Below, piece by piece: positions 32,001-41,816 of a stretch of 64,000 nucleotides of DNA. The DNA is taken from contig OZ020589.1 of assembly GCA_963971535.1 (NCBI GenBank), positions 71,146,843 through 71,210,842 of the forward strand. Reading direction: 5' to 3'. The stretch is from Notolepis coatsorum (Eukaryota; Chordata; Actinopteri; Aulopiformes; Paralepididae). Under the pieces are notes generated by a model, which was not told where the DNA came from, did not search any database, and worked only from the letters and a program-made list of their open reading frames with translations. Within the stretch, counting starts at the first letter, position 1, and each line of letters starts with the position of its first letter. The translations under genes and the position numbers were made by a program.

Positions 32001-35000
32001 AATGCGATCCTTGCCATTGTGATGGACCTTGTGATGCGGTACATACCATGATTCGGTCGTCTGATCGGCCTCTTTAATGTCAATCTTTGTTACGTGTCCC
32101 GCTGTGATTAGCTTCTCAATCTCAGCTCGGTACACACTCTGTTGAGCGGGGTCTTTGGCTAGGCGCCGCTCTGTGTTCAGTAGATAGCGCTCCGTGGCGT
32201 CTTTCTTTGCGTGAAAGGGGGGCATTCCCTCTCTCCTCAGGAGTGGAGTTGCGTATCTCATCACTCCGCCGACTGTGACTCTCTTTGTCCCCTGCTCGAG
32301 TAGGTGGATGGCGTAAATGTCTTCTTTAGAGCGAATGTCTTTCTTTTCGTTCTTAAAGGGCATTGTCTCTAGGGTCCATAGCCTCTCGACATGCTGCAGG
32401 AGAGTGGTGTCTTCTTCTGTCGTTCGGGAGTGGAAGCAGCTAGTGGCTGCGGTTCGGTTGAGAGATTTAGCGAGGGGGCCTTGTAATGTCCATCCTAAGC
32501 GGGTCTCGACGGCTGCAGGACAGCCTCGGGGACCGGTATGGACCCGGTCAATCGGGACTATGAGTTCTGCATGGTCGGAGCCTATCAACAGGGTCGGGGT
32601 AGCGCCGTTTATGAGCGGGATAGGTAATTGCCGTAGGTGCACATATTTATCCATCAACTTGGTGACAGGGTAGGTGTACTGCGAGAGTCCTATTTCTTGG
32701 CTGGTGAAAGCATTTGTGATCTTGTACTGTCGCTCTGGCTGCCCGTTGGCTGCGATAGTGAAGGAGACATTCTCGCCCTTTATCGTCTTCAAATCTCTTC
32801 TTATTGTCCGAATCGTCATTTCGTTCTTGCTCCTCCGCAGTCCCAGTTGAGTCGCAGCGGAGGCGAGCAGAAGGGTCTTCTCTGACCCGTCATGAAGGAC
32901 GGCGTAAGTGTCCATGACTTTATCCTGGTAGCTCAATGTCACACGGACTACCTTTAAGAGCACTTGAGCTCCGTTGCTGCTGGCGGGGTCAATGTACATG
33001 ACACTTGCCTTGGTGCCGCTCCGTGGTGCAGGTATAGGCCGCCTTCCGTTACTATCGTGTAGTATATCTAGATGGGCTCCATCGCACCGGCTGCACCTTT
33101 TCTTTAGGCGGCATTCGGCTGCCATGTGGGGCCGCGCACATCGATAACAGCGCCGGTTGGACTTTATCCATTGGCTCACTTCTTCTGCATTCATCTTTGT
33201 GAATGTGTCACATTGTGACAGCCAGTGTTCTTTCTCACAGTAGGGACACGCTATCTTCCACTTCTCCTTCCTCGAGGGGGTGCTGTGACTCTTACTGCTC
33301 GGTACTGACTCTGATTGGTGCATGACAGTCACCGATCTTCTTCCATCATTTATTCTCCTGGGACCCTCTCTGGAGCTTGGCGTGCTCCGCCCGAAGGTGT
33401 CCAGTCGTAAGCTGCTGACCTCTCTCGCCAGGAAGTCGGCCAGATCAAGGAGGGATGGCTCGGGGCCGTCGGGATCTCGGTAGTCCCTCTGCCGCTGAAA
33501 GCGCTCCTGTCTTGCGGGTGGCAGCTTCTCCAAAATCCTCTCAACGTTGGAGTTGGCGTACAGCTCATGCCTGCCCTTCTCCCGTTGAGCTCCCAGCATC
33601 CCCACCAGGGACTGCACTTTGATTGACAGGTCATCTAGTGAGCGATTGTCTGTGGCTGGGGGTAGGCGGTCAATATGCCTTATCTCCTGGATTACGTAAT
33701 CCCATATACGTCCATATCTTTGATCCAGCGCCGCAAGGGCCGCTGTGTATGGGGTCGAGGAGGTAGCATAGGCTAGCGCTATATTGTGTGCTCGCTGTAC
33801 TTTCAGGTGCTTCAATAATATTGCATACTTGTGGCGTTCATCAATGACATCCGCCAGCATTGTCTCTAAGCACATCCGGAGCTCCGTGTACTGTGCTCGA
33901 CTCTCATAGGCGAAGTCTGGGATTGATGGCGTGGCGTTGTATGACGCCGTGGATGGCGAATACATCGGCGAGCGTTGGGGGAGAGACCTCCTGGGCGAGT
34001 CTCCTCTTGCGCCTCGCTGTGGGCCGGTACTGGCAGGGTACCATGGCCCGCTGGTCCAGGTACTGTTCCTCGGGGCTGGTCGTGCGTCGTGCTCACCCGT
34101 AAATAGAGTCGGGGGTCTGTAGCGCAGCGCCGCGGGGGTATAGCCTGGACTGTATGGGACCTCCTGGTCCGGTGGAGTACTGTGCTGTCGTCGGGCTTGG
34201 TTCTCCTCTTCTCCCTCTTCTTCTTCTATCAAATCTTCCAGATCTTGTAATCGTTTATTTAGCTTCTCCGCAGTGTAGGCCGCTCCTTCCTTGTAGCTGG
34301 GTCTCGCTTGGACCGGTATGGGAAGGGGGTCTGCGGGGGGTCTAGACTCGGTCTGTTGGTCAAGTTCAGGGTCGCTTGCTCGTTGCGGTGACGCTGCTCT
34401 TGACTGCTGTCTCGACAAGTTCCTTGAGCCCCTGGCGGAGGGAGAGGGAGTTGTCCTTTTGATCAGCTGCTCTATTAGTTGCGCTTGTAGTCTGTCGCGC
34501 TCTGCGTCTCTTTGGGCACCGGCAGCGGTGCGCTGGGCGTCGGCGCGGTCTCTTGCCATATTCTCTTCCATCTGGAAGCGTCTCATCTCCAGACTTGTGC
34601 GCTGTTCTTCGCTCCGTTGCTGTGCTTGGAGGTGTTCGCGCTCGCTGGTCGCCTGGGCTTGGAGACGTTCGCGCTCGCTAAGCGTCTGTGCTTGGAGCCG
34701 ATCGCGTTCGGTAGAGGCTGTCAGGCTGACGAGGAACGCCTGTTGTAGTATCCTCTCCGCTTCGCTGGGGGAAGGCGGTAGTGGAGGTGAGCCGCTCGTG
34801 CGTGAACCGCTCCTGGGGGTACTCGTTGGGGAGTCCTGGAGCTCTAGTTCCTCGGCGCTCTCCTCTTCTTCTTCCGTGCAGAGTTCTCTCTCTGTAGGGT
34901 TGTCTTCCTCCCGGGGCGTGTCGGGGACTACTTCTTTAGTAGTGGCGGGGGGTAAAGGCATGTCAATTCCCTCCTGGTCTCCACCGTGGGCTTGGTCAGT

Positions 35001-35231
35001 TACATTAGGACCTACTAGGGCCTCTGTGGTCGGGGAAACCTGGTCGTTAAGGTCAGACATAATTTTACTTTCTACTTTTACTACGTTTACCGTTTGTCGA
35101 AGGCTAGGTAGTTGACTGACAGTGTAAGCCTCTAAGTACTGAGGTGTCTGTCGTCTGCGCCGCGGGCGTTCTAGGTTAGGAGGATCGTTTCGTGGAGTGT
35201 TCATCATAGGCCATTTCGATATTAATAACAC
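29043..35231 (-). CDS. BEL/Pao Gag-Pol polyprotein (2062 aa)
   Basis: One uninterrupted frame, ATG at 35231, encoding the proteins for particle assembly, reverse transcription and integration. Gag: acidic and Glu/Arg/Gln-rich coiled-coil (about 160-270, repeats of ERLQAQ), then capsid-like region and cysteine/histidine knuckles at about 660-725 (CPYCEKEHWLSQC, CYRCARPHMAAEC, RCSRCDGAH). Protease: DUF1758-like segment at about 770-800, where the active-site loop reads LHDGSEKT, with His780 where Asp is expected. Reverse transcriptase: about 1050-1260 with SGDIKGMFLQV and YVDN (1198-1201). RNase H: from about 1380 (VFSDASEVAYG). Integrase: zinc-binding HH-CC at about 1690-1730, catalytic GMDCFGP near 1760, SDHGTNF near 1821 and GGTWEREV near 1870. 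C-terminal DUF5641-like domain to the end. Length and order are normal for BEL/Pao. Confidence 0.95.
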   Translation of the reverse strand: MLLISKWPMMNTPRNDPPNLERPRRRRQTPQYLEAYTVSQLPSLRQTVNVVKVESKIMSDLNDQVSPTTEALVGPNVTDQAHGGDQEGIDMPLPPATTKEVVPDTPREEDNPTERELCTEEEEESAEELELQDSPTSTPRSGSRTSGSPPLPPSPSEAERILQQAFLVSLTASTERDRLQAQTLSERERLQAQATSEREHLQAQQRSEEQRTSLEMRRFQMEENMARDRADAQRTAAGAQRDAERDRLQAQLIEQLIKRTTPSPSARGSRNLSRQQSRAASPQRASDPELDQQTESRPPADPLPIPVQARPSYKEGAAYTAEKLNKRLQDLEDLIEEEEGEEENQARRQHSTPPDQEVPYSPGYTPAALRYRPPTLFTGEHDARPAPRNSTWTSGPWYPASTGPQRGARGDSPRRSLPQRSPMYSPSTASYNATPSIPDFAYESRAQYTELRMCLETMLADVIDERHKYAILLKHLKVQRAHNIALAYATSSTPYTAALAALDQRYGRIWDYVIQEIRHIDRLPPATDNRSLDDLSIKVQSLVGMLGAQREKGRHELYANSNVERILEKLPPARQERFQRQRDYRDPDGPEPSLLDLADFLAREVSSLRLDTFGRSTPSSREGPRRINDGRRSVTVMHQSESVPSSKSHSTPSRKEKWKIACPYCEKEHWLSQCDTFTKMNAEEVSQWIKSNRRCYRCARPHMAAECRLKKRCSRCDGAHLDILHDSNGRRPIPAPRSGTKASVMYIDPASSNGAQVLLKVVRVTLSYQDKVMDTYAVLHDGSEKTLLLASAATQLGLRRSKNEMTIRTIRRDLKTIKGENVSFTIAANGQPERQYKITNAFTSQEIGLSQYTYPVTKLMDKYVHLRQLPIPLINGATPTLLIGSDHAELIVPIDRVHTGPRGCPAAVETRLGWTLQGPLAKSLNRTAATSCFHSRTTEEDTTLLQHVERLWTLETMPFKNEKKDIRSKEDIYAIHLLEQGTKRVTVGGVMRYATPLLRREGMPPFHAKKDATERYLLNTERRLAKDPAQQSVYRAEIEKLITAGHVTKIDIKEADQTTESWYVPHHKVHHNGKDRIVFNCSYQIGSQNLNKELLPGPTLGPSLLGVLLRFRQDKVAISGDIKGMFLQVRLVEEDKPLLRFLWREKIGDENPSIYQWEVLPFGTTCSPCCATFALQKHVTEDPAANEEVQHSVKNSFYVDNCLQSVSTQEEAEALLIKLRASLIKGGFDLRQWASSDPHVLRSLSSADKAASSETWMATIPGEAQEMTLGLVWRFKTDSLHYRHKPLAPEQGRSAAIPTTRRSVYRTLARQYDPLGCILPYTTRAKMIVRALWDKDQGWDDPIPAHLASTWREWETELRSLPGVNIRRSYFPSTVRPETCEIELHVFSDASEVAYGSVAYLRAQEMGGEIHTAFILARSRIAPRKQQSIPRLELCAALAGAHLATLIQRELTIPVHRTILWSDSTTVLTWIKSDSCRYKVFVGVRVTEIQELTEEASWRYVDTKHNPADVITRGMSLDDLTRHNIYSDGPAFLQLPEGDWPTPTPREASREEAENKKPMFCGLSTVASTDPNIDDCITLESTQQRTFLRHHPEIQSTTDMSAADYEEAELLLLQRAQRDSFPDELDCLQGGNPVPSDSRLIHLAPESDAHNLIRVGGRLRRAPDLPDDIKHPIVLNSRHKVTELIIKKYDEDVHHAGAERVFAEIRRRYWILQGREAVRRFQRTCLDCRKWRAQPSIPRMADLPPCRLRIGDKPFHSTGMDCFGPLYIKRGRGTEKRWGIVFKCMTTRAIHIELLPTMSTDSFLMAFRRFISRKGQPSTLLSDHGTNFKGGERELRESFQAMGPELKTHLAPAQVDFQFNPPNAPHFGGTWEREVRSIKTALYAVLGAQTVAEEVLMTVLTEIEGVLNSKPLGYVSSDVADVDPVTPNTLLMGRLDPALPQTMYRPEEANGRRMWRYSQVLADKFWSSFLLHYLPSLQTRQKWVKERDNLTEGTVVMIVDQSLPRAMWPAGRVSKVITGADGKVRAAEVLVQGRTYTRPVARLIELPRLPDTINDDHDPMTL

Positions 35232-35256
35232 TATATTAATATTACACTAGTTACCC

Positions 35257-35273
35257 TCCGGCTCGAAGGACCA
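35257..35273 (-). other. Primer binding site for tRNA-Tyr
   Basis: The plus strand reads TCCGGCTCGAAGGACCA, which from knowledge of vertebrate tRNA-Tyr is its 3' end including CCA. Two bases separate it from the 5' LTR. The complement on the element's sense strand would anneal that tRNA to prime minus-strand DNA synthesis. Confidence 0.85.
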
Positions 35274-35275
35274 AT

Positions 35276-36673
35276 TGTAGCTGAGGGGTACAATTCCCTG
35301 ACTGTATTGTTAGATATGATATTTAATACCACTACCTCATGTACTTTAACTTCTGGCCACCCAGTACAAGATATAAGTATGATGAACACTTTCCCACCTG
35401 ATGAAACGAACCAACACAAATGGACCAAATCGAATATTTAATACAGCAAAGGGTGTACACAATATTCACTTAATTACATTTATGATTTGAAATGTTAAGT
35501 ATGCACTTTTATGGCAAATGAGTATTCGTAGGTAAATCAACATTGAATGTCCAATCTCTGGTTGCGCAGGGAGTAAGTATACAACCTGGAATATTTAGGA
35601 AACGATAGCGATAGTACTCAAATAATTATAGCTGGATACACTAAGGGGGGGGGGTCCCGCTGGTTGTAAGACAGTAGGAGGGGGGGGGTAGAGAAGTCGC
35701 TGGCGGTATCCCATCTGGCCGACGGTGTCTTGGGAGAATCCAAAGTCTTAGACCCAGTGCCCACAGAACCTCGGGCCGTAGACGAACACAGCTGGACCCT
35801 CTGTGGAACGGTATCTGCCGGTCCACAACGGAGAGACGTGGTGCGACCTCACGTGTAGAGCGCCGCCTCACCTGTAGTCCTCTCCGGGGGTAATTCCAAC
35901 ACTCGACAGTGTTGGCCTTTATCCATGGAATAATCAAAGCACATAAAGCATAATCCAAGAGCCGTGGAAGGCTCGCCGTCGTCGGGTAGAGTAATCCAAT
36001 ATACAGGTCCAGTCGCTCTTGACCCGGAGCTCCTCGGATGCAATCACCACTAGGGGTCTGACCAGCCTGGATAAGCGTCCAGATAACGTCAGGAACGATG
36101 GGGGTACTGATAACTGTAGAACTCGAACCGAACGATGCACCATACATAAAATAGACTATTATTAGCTTAATAGAATACGTCCAACTCGACGGTATGGTGC
36201 CAAACTATGACCATTCAACTATTAATCTACACGATATCTCAATGCCTATTCTGGGCCAAGTAGGCCCTACTACACCGCACGTGCTTCGTGGGGAGGCTTT
36301 TGCGTCTGTCACTCTGTTGGAGGGTAAAGAACTGGACTAAAAGAAAGTTCTACTTTACGAGCGTCATATATATATGCGCTATGAACAAATAGTACCACAC
36401 GTATTTCGCCCGGCATATTACTGCGCGGAACCGGGGGCTGCCTCGACATGTTAGGCGGCACGATTGAACTTGAACCTAGGGGTATGGCAACCTGGCGCCA
36501 GGTTCTAGTCCAATGGTAGAATGAAACTATTATGGGCTGTTTAGTAGAAACGGGGATATTCAATGCATATTGTACAAGGAATATACAGGGGATATCAAAC
36601 GATATACAAATACAATTAAATATATATATATAAATAAATATACATATTCGGTTTAATCTGATCCTTCACAACA
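35276..36673 (-). repeat. 5' LTR of the BEL/Pao element
   Basis: Near-identical partner of 27548-28950; would carry the promoter for the element's RNA. Small open frames inside both LTRs are duplicates of each other and not genes. Confidence 0.97.
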
Positions 36674-37376
36674 ACTAACACAAGAGCGAACAAAAAACGT
36701 TCATGGTCTGTCATTGACTGCTCGCTTGTGTTGTTCGTTGGATTAGTTTTGGATTATTTGGGCTCGCCAAACAAACTATCAAAACGTACACTTTCATTTT
36801 TCATTTCAAACCTTTATTTATACTCGTGAAAGCACTGAGGTTTCCCTCATTTACAGTGATGACGAGTTAACAAAGGACACAAATATCATAACAGTTAATA
36901 ATTACAATGAATTACAATTACTACAATGATGGATTAAAAACAATTACATGATTCAGTACATAGGTCAAGTGCAATGCCTTTAAACTCCATGAATGACGGG
37001 AATGTTCCGAGCTTTAGAGTCTTTTTTTTTACACGAACCCGCGGTCTGTCGTTGACTGTGCTTGTGTTGTCGCTGTGTGTCAGACTCTGGATACTTTCGA
37101 ACACCCGCCCACCTCTACCTCTGATTGGCTTACCATGACATTTTACTCAACCTCAGCCAATCGCGCACTGCCCACTAACCAAGGAAAAAAAGTATTGCTT
37201 CTCGGCGCAGAGATCTGTCTGATGAAAAAACAGCTTCAGTAACGCGCCGCATTTTTTGGCAGTAACGGTAACGGCGTTATTAAGATGGGAAGAGTAATCC
37301 GTTAGATTACTTGTTACTGAAAAAACTAACGCTGTTAGTAACGCCGTTATTTATAACGCCGTTATTCCCATCACTG

Positions 37377-37849
37377 TTCTTATGTAGTTGCACTTGAACT
37401 TGTTGAAATTGAACTTGAAGATGCAAATACATTTTCAAGCACTTTCCTTACTTGGGAACAGAACAATTAGAGTGTATGGAATGTAGACAATCTTGTTGGC
37501 AATATAGAACAGCTGACAGATTATTCATAAAATAATTTAATGTGTGTGTTAAAATTTTTATTCAAACGTACCCCATGCTCTTTCTTGAGCCTTGTCTTCC
37601 TCTATGCCCTCTGCCTCGCTGCACGCATCTTCCCTGGGGGAGGGGGGTGGTGGTCTGAAGCTCTGGGTCTTTGGCTAGCCTTGTTGTTAGCCAGCGCTAG
37701 CATGGGAGCTAGCTCAGCTAATACAGGCCTGCCGGCGGGAAGGTTCATCTCTGGGCATGAGGCAGTCAGGAGAATGAGGCTGGCAGGTCACTGCCAGAGA
37801 CACCATGAGCTGCCAACCAGCAAACTTGGGCTGTAGGAGCCAACACAGG
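37377..37849. other. Unassigned spacer
   Basis: AT-rich at first, then GC-richer with CTAGCCTTGTTGTTAGCCAG near 37674. It may be the 5' side of the LINE fragment that follows. No gene recognised. Confidence 0.4.
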
Positions 37850-38015
37850 GGCATCGATCACGAGGACACATTAACATATGTGGACGTACTCAGGAGAGAT
37901 GCGGGAACAGAAAGCACCGGCGAGCTAGCCAGATGCATGGATGATCGGGATGACTGGAAGCACCGAGGACGACAGACCAGGCTGCAGAAACAAATTAGTG
38001 GGGGGGCATAAAATG
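37850..38015 (+). pseudogene. LINE C-terminal fragment
   Basis: The frame HEDTLTYVDVLRRDAGTEST, then ELARCMDDRDDWKHR, is the usual C-terminal end of certain fish LINE proteins (D-R-D/E-x-W motif just before the stop). Nothing of the reverse transcriptase itself is visible, so the clade is open. Confidence 0.6.
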
Positions 38016-38164
38016 TTCTCGGGGGGGCACAATGGTTTTTCAACACAGGTTCCCTTTTATACGTTTCAGCTGGGACAGCGGCACTGTGGCTTGCTTGGCG
38101 CTGCCCACGGTGCTGAACTAAACAGCAGAGAGGCAATTGAAAAATCTAATTTCTCTCTATCTTA

Positions 38165-38790
38165 AGAACTTTCACTTATACAAAAACAGACTGAACGGAT
38201 ATATATAACAGACCTGCTGGGGCAGTGGACTGAGAGCAGGGGACACAAACAGGCTGGATAATATGGTCAAGAAGGCCAGTAACGTGGTTGGGGTGGAGCT
38301 GGACTCTAGCGAGGGTGGCGGAGAGGAGGAACCTTACTAAGCTCCAGGCCATCAGGGAAAACCCCTCCCACCCACTATACACAGACTTGGCTGACAGGAG
38401 GAGCATGTTATAGGCTCACACTACCTAAATGCAGCACTGAACGGCACAGGAAGTCCTTCATTCCGACAGCCATCAGACTATACAATGCATCACTGTGCCT
38501 CACTGAGCACAGAGTGACAGTTACCATCTTCCTGGACTCTTACTTTTTAAACAGCACTGTGCAATATTACACCTACTGTAGACTTCAGTATATTTTTACT
38601 GTATTTATTTACTGTATCTTTTATTCTATTTCATTTTATTCTATTCTTAGGCCATTTGTTTTGTTATTCTTATTTGTGACTTGTTCTGTCTAAATGTTTA
38701 ATGTTGAGTGATTTGCAGTGTAAAATTTCCCTCAGGATAATACATTTCTATTTTATTCTATTCTATTCTATATCTTTGAAAAGTCTCCAT
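38165..38790 (+). pseudogene. Rex1-like LINE 3' fragment
   Basis: Decayed coding (RKASNVVGVELDSS in one frame; then NPSHPLYTDL and ERHRKSFIPTAIRLYNAS in others) followed by a 3' UTR ending AAATTTCCCTCAGGATAAT and a (TTCTA)n tail. These are the terminal features of Rex1-type LINEs. Frameshifted and 5'-truncated. Confidence 0.75.
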
Positions 38791-38870
38791 TTATTCAACA
38801 CTTCTGAATTCACTGACAAAAATAAGGTGAATAAAAAAGCAAACAAAATTCCTCCACAGGCTACTCACCA

Positions 38871-39122
38871 TCATAAGTAGAGAGGCAAGCGGTGTTTGGG
38901 GACAGAGTGAAATCTTCTTAAAACACTGCCCCTCCACTCATTCCTGAACTTTTTTGTTAAGTCCTTCTCAAATGCCAACTGAATTAAATTGGCCTTACTG
39001 TAGTTGCGGCGATGAAGCATACTAAGGCGATGTTCTGTAAAGACGTTCTTGAGGGTAGAAAACGAATTCTCACAGAGTGCCGTGCTAGCTTCAGTAGTGT
39101 TGTTGTTGACATCAGTGCCCAC
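38871..39122 (-). pseudogene. hAT transposase C-terminal fragment (probable)
   Basis: The minus-strand frame has ENSFSTLKNVFTEHRLSMLH, then LIQLAFEKDLTKKFR, resembling the C-terminal dimerisation region of a hAT transposase different from the one at 1994-4358. It is cut at 39122 by the end of another hAT element. Function is inferred from resemblance only. Confidence 0.55.
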
Positions 39123-39568
39123 TAGGGCTGTCCCCGACTAAGGATTTGGATAGTTGACTTTGTTTGACCAAAAAAAAAAAAAAAAAAATTTAACCAGGGT
39201 GGGCACAGCTGACTCAGTGGGCGGGCCCGGCCCCCTAATGCCCGCCCATGGCGCCGGGACTGCCTAGATAGATGAGGGCTGCAGCGACCCGGTCACACTC
39301 ATCATCCGTTCTGGGCAGATAAAATGAAATATATTATATATATAGAATATGACCCAGTAATGAATAAACTAAATACATCAATGTGGCTATTTGAAAACAT
39401 TGCATTTGCTAAATAAATGTGTTAATTGTCACTCGAAACAGCGTGAAACAAAAACAAAGGACTCTAGGCTGGGTATTTTTCCACTCAGCCTCGGTAGTAT
39501 AGAAACAAGCTTTTGAAGTGGAAAATATTACCAAAATCTCTGGAAAAACATTTCACAAACACTATAGA
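39123..39568. other. hAT end fragment, then spacer
   Basis: TAGGGCTGTCCCCGACTAAGG near 39124 is the left end of the family complete at 46294-48562, here truncated after about 55 bp at a poly-A. Nothing else recognised up to the next MITE. Confidence 0.6.
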
Positions 39569-39886
39569 CAGGGGTGCAGTGCTGGGCAAACGACGTTTGG
39601 GCTTCGTCACTGAGGCCGAAGTGCGCGCATCCTATTATGCAAAGTCTAGGTGATAAGTGCCGGCGCGACGACACAAAAATGACTCGTCGCGGCACTTATC
39701 ACCTAGACTTTGCATAATAATAGGATACAGACAACCAAATACAAGCCCTGTAGGTGGGGGGTTGCTTGATCTCTCGACTGGAAGGATGAGACAAGGTGCA
39801 TCATCTGTTCTGTGCGCAACCGAGGGAACATGTATGCGCGTGCACGCGGGCGTTTGGCCTTCGCCCATATTACGACTGCACCCCTG
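39569..39886. mobile_element. hAT MITE with hairpin core, 8-bp TSD ACTATAGA
   Basis: CAGGGGTGCAGT and ACTGCACCCCTG form the inverted termini; ACTATAGA is duplicated at 39561-39568 and 39887-39894. Inside, 39630-39675 and 39683-39731 form a long stem (TATTATGCAAAGTCTAGGTG and complement) around a short loop. Non-coding, 318 bp. Confidence 0.93.
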
Positions 39887-39894
39887 ACTATAGA

Positions 39895-40690
39895 CTATAG
39901 GAAACTTAACGAATGCTAGAATATGCAGAACTGCTGCCTATAAGAGTACTTACACCATCGTTTTGGTCGCGTCGCTGGGGCTACATTTCCCGGGGAGCTG
40001 TGTTTTTGAAGACCGCTGCCTCTGGAGATTTCTGCAAAAGGCGAGCGCGGTGATCCGAGAGGTCTTATATAGCCCCTGTGACGACTTGCGGAGTGATACT
40101 TGCGCCGATTAAACGGGGACTGCTCACCGTCAAAAAGAAGAAAAAAATAGGTTCCTCCGCGGAAAATGTACCAATCAGGTTCAAACCGCGTGACACGGGC
40201 GCTCTCAAGGTGTCGAAGCCGGACTAGGACGAGGAGTGCATGCAACGGCCCATATACGGGCCGACGTGCCCGCCAGCGGAACAGACGAAAGTCACGGCAC
40301 TTTGCGAGCGTCTAGCGGATCGGCGGTGCATTTTTCGCCGAACTTTTTACGTGCGAGCGTCAGATTACCACCCCGGACTCCATATGCTCTAGAACTGTCA
40401 ATAATCCGGCAATTGCCAAAACTATTGGTCAGGGTAGCCAATGAGTGTAGCTTTCCAATGATACCCCACGTGGGGGTGTGTGAATAAGGTATCTACTGTA
40501 GGTGAAAGTTGACGAGCGAAAACCAGAAGCGAAAAACATTCCGAATGAATGGCCGTGGATGAGGAAATGAAATACCGGAGAGTTTTTTTTTTGGCACACG
40601 GCTTACCCGGATCTCTCTAGAAGACTCATTTCTGAACGGATTTTTATAAAATTTGGAACTGTACTACATAAGACTTCAGGCTATGGATTT
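39895..40690. other. CpG-rich unassigned DNA
   Basis: CpG-dense from about 39955 to 40380, with ATTGG (40424) and CCAAT (40438) boxes. No exon or known element was found. It may be a small CpG island or an unrecognised GC-rich transposon. Confidence 0.4.
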
Positions 40691-41485
40691 GCCATGTTTT
40701 CCAGCTTATACCTATTATTATTTTTTATATATATATATATCTTTTTGCAACTGCTACAGAAAAATGTGAGTACACAAGTTCAAGTTCAACTCAAGTTCAG
40801 CCCTATATGTTACTCTATTTCATTAGCACTAAAAGTGATTTTCCTTTTTTGCATTAGTTACTGCCAGAATGTTATCTTATATCAATTATAAAGAGACCAG
40901 GCTCATGCATGTGCTATAAGTATAAAGTATAAAGATAAGCTTTGCAAAAAAAGTATGCAGTCCTCAAGTTCAAGTAAACAAATGGCCGCTTTTCTGGGTG
41001 CATGAACAACATCAGACCGAGCGGATAACAAGCACCGCCACCTACCATCACAGTCTCCTGCGGGGCTATGGAATTGTACATTGGGGCAGGTTGCATCACC
41101 ACAGCACCTGGTCTTCCATGGCAGGCAAGCAAGCAGCTAGGCAGGCAGAGTACCCAACCAAGCTGTTATCCCTACGTCCATTCAAACATGGCAGAGCTCA
41201 TATATAATGTATGTGTCATGGGGCCATGTACTGCTATGCATATTGCAAGAGGATCATGGGAAGGTGTAGTTCTCCAGAGACCATGACTTATACACTTATA
41301 CCAGGGTGATAATCATTATTAATTCCCCATTGCCCCTGGAGTTCTATATATATACTAGAGGTGGGCATAGATACATTGTTTTAATCTAGATGAATCTATC
41401 TGCAATCCTGGAGTTAATCTAGATTAATCTAGATTAAAATGGCTCAAAAAATAAAAGTCTGCCGAAGGCATTCAAAATATGTGTT
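40691..41485. other. Non-coding spacer with AATCTAGATT repeat remnant
   Basis: 41350-41445 has GGTGGGCATAGAT and three TTAATCTAGATTAA-type motifs, typical of an AT-rich hAT-like MITE end. The rest has no recognised feature. Confidence 0.4.
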
Positions 41486-41797
41486 CTACCCAAATAATGA
41501 CCAGAGGAGGAGATTTATCCTCTCCTCTTCATCTGAGGAGTCACTAGCTGTTCTATCTCCTTGTTCAACAGCATGAACATGTCTCTTCTTTTTGTAATTT
41601 CCAGTGTTTCTTTTAAAACCAGACTTATCGTAATTTTCTGTGCCCTTCTTATTTCTACATGCACGCTCTATGTGGCCTTTTTTTCCACAATTACGACAAT
41701 CCATTTCTTTACACCAACATGTTGGTGCAAGATGTCCTGTTTTCCCACAACGAAAACACGGACCCTGGCCGCTTTGCCCGTCACTGACCTTGTGCAC
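41486..41797 (-). pseudogene. Retroelement Gag fragment with two CCHC knuckles
   Basis: The minus-strand frame carries CFRCGKTGHLAPTC and CRNCGKKGHIERAC, two classical CX2CX4HX4C nucleic-acid-binding knuckles of an LTR-retrotransposon Gag (Ty3/gypsy-like), followed by a Lys-rich stretch and an acidic end. The frame is cut upstream at about 41815 where the DIRS terminus begins. No protease or pol follows, so it is an isolated remnant. Confidence 0.8.
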
Positions 41798-41816
41798 TCT
41801 ACTCGTCGTTGCATAT

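Larger units (their letters stand above)
27548..36673 (-). mobile_element. Complete BEL/Pao LTR retrotransposon
   Basis: A 9126-bp element with LTRs of 1403 and 1398 bp, ends TG...CA, and the 6-bp flank ACTAAC at 27542-27547 and 36674-36679. From its 5' side (right) it has LTR, primer binding site, a single Gag-Pol frame, polypurine tract and LTR. The LTRs differ mainly in poly-G length, so the insertion is recent. It lies within a hAT element. No envelope-like frame is present between pol and the 3' LTR. Confidence 0.97.
26809..37376. mobile_element. hAT element hosting a BEL/Pao insertion
   Basis: The left end (CAGTGTTTTAAAAAGTAACT, then repeated AGTTACT motifs) and right end (AACGCCGTTATTCCCATCACTG) are the two termini of a well-known vertebrate hAT type rich in AGTAAC/GTTACT. 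Flanks TTCTTCAT and TTCTTATG resemble a decayed 8-bp duplication. A LINE tail (27195-27470) and the BEL/Pao element account for almost all of the length. Confidence 0.75.

Noticed and set aside
34318..35115. Plus-strand 265-codon frame
   Set aside because: Antisense shadow of the Gag-Pol frame, Ser/Leu-rich with no motif.
37540..37836. 98-codon plus-strand frame with a hydrophobic N-terminus
   Set aside because: Composition changes abruptly inside it and it runs into a LINE fragment; no family match, so not called a secreted protein.
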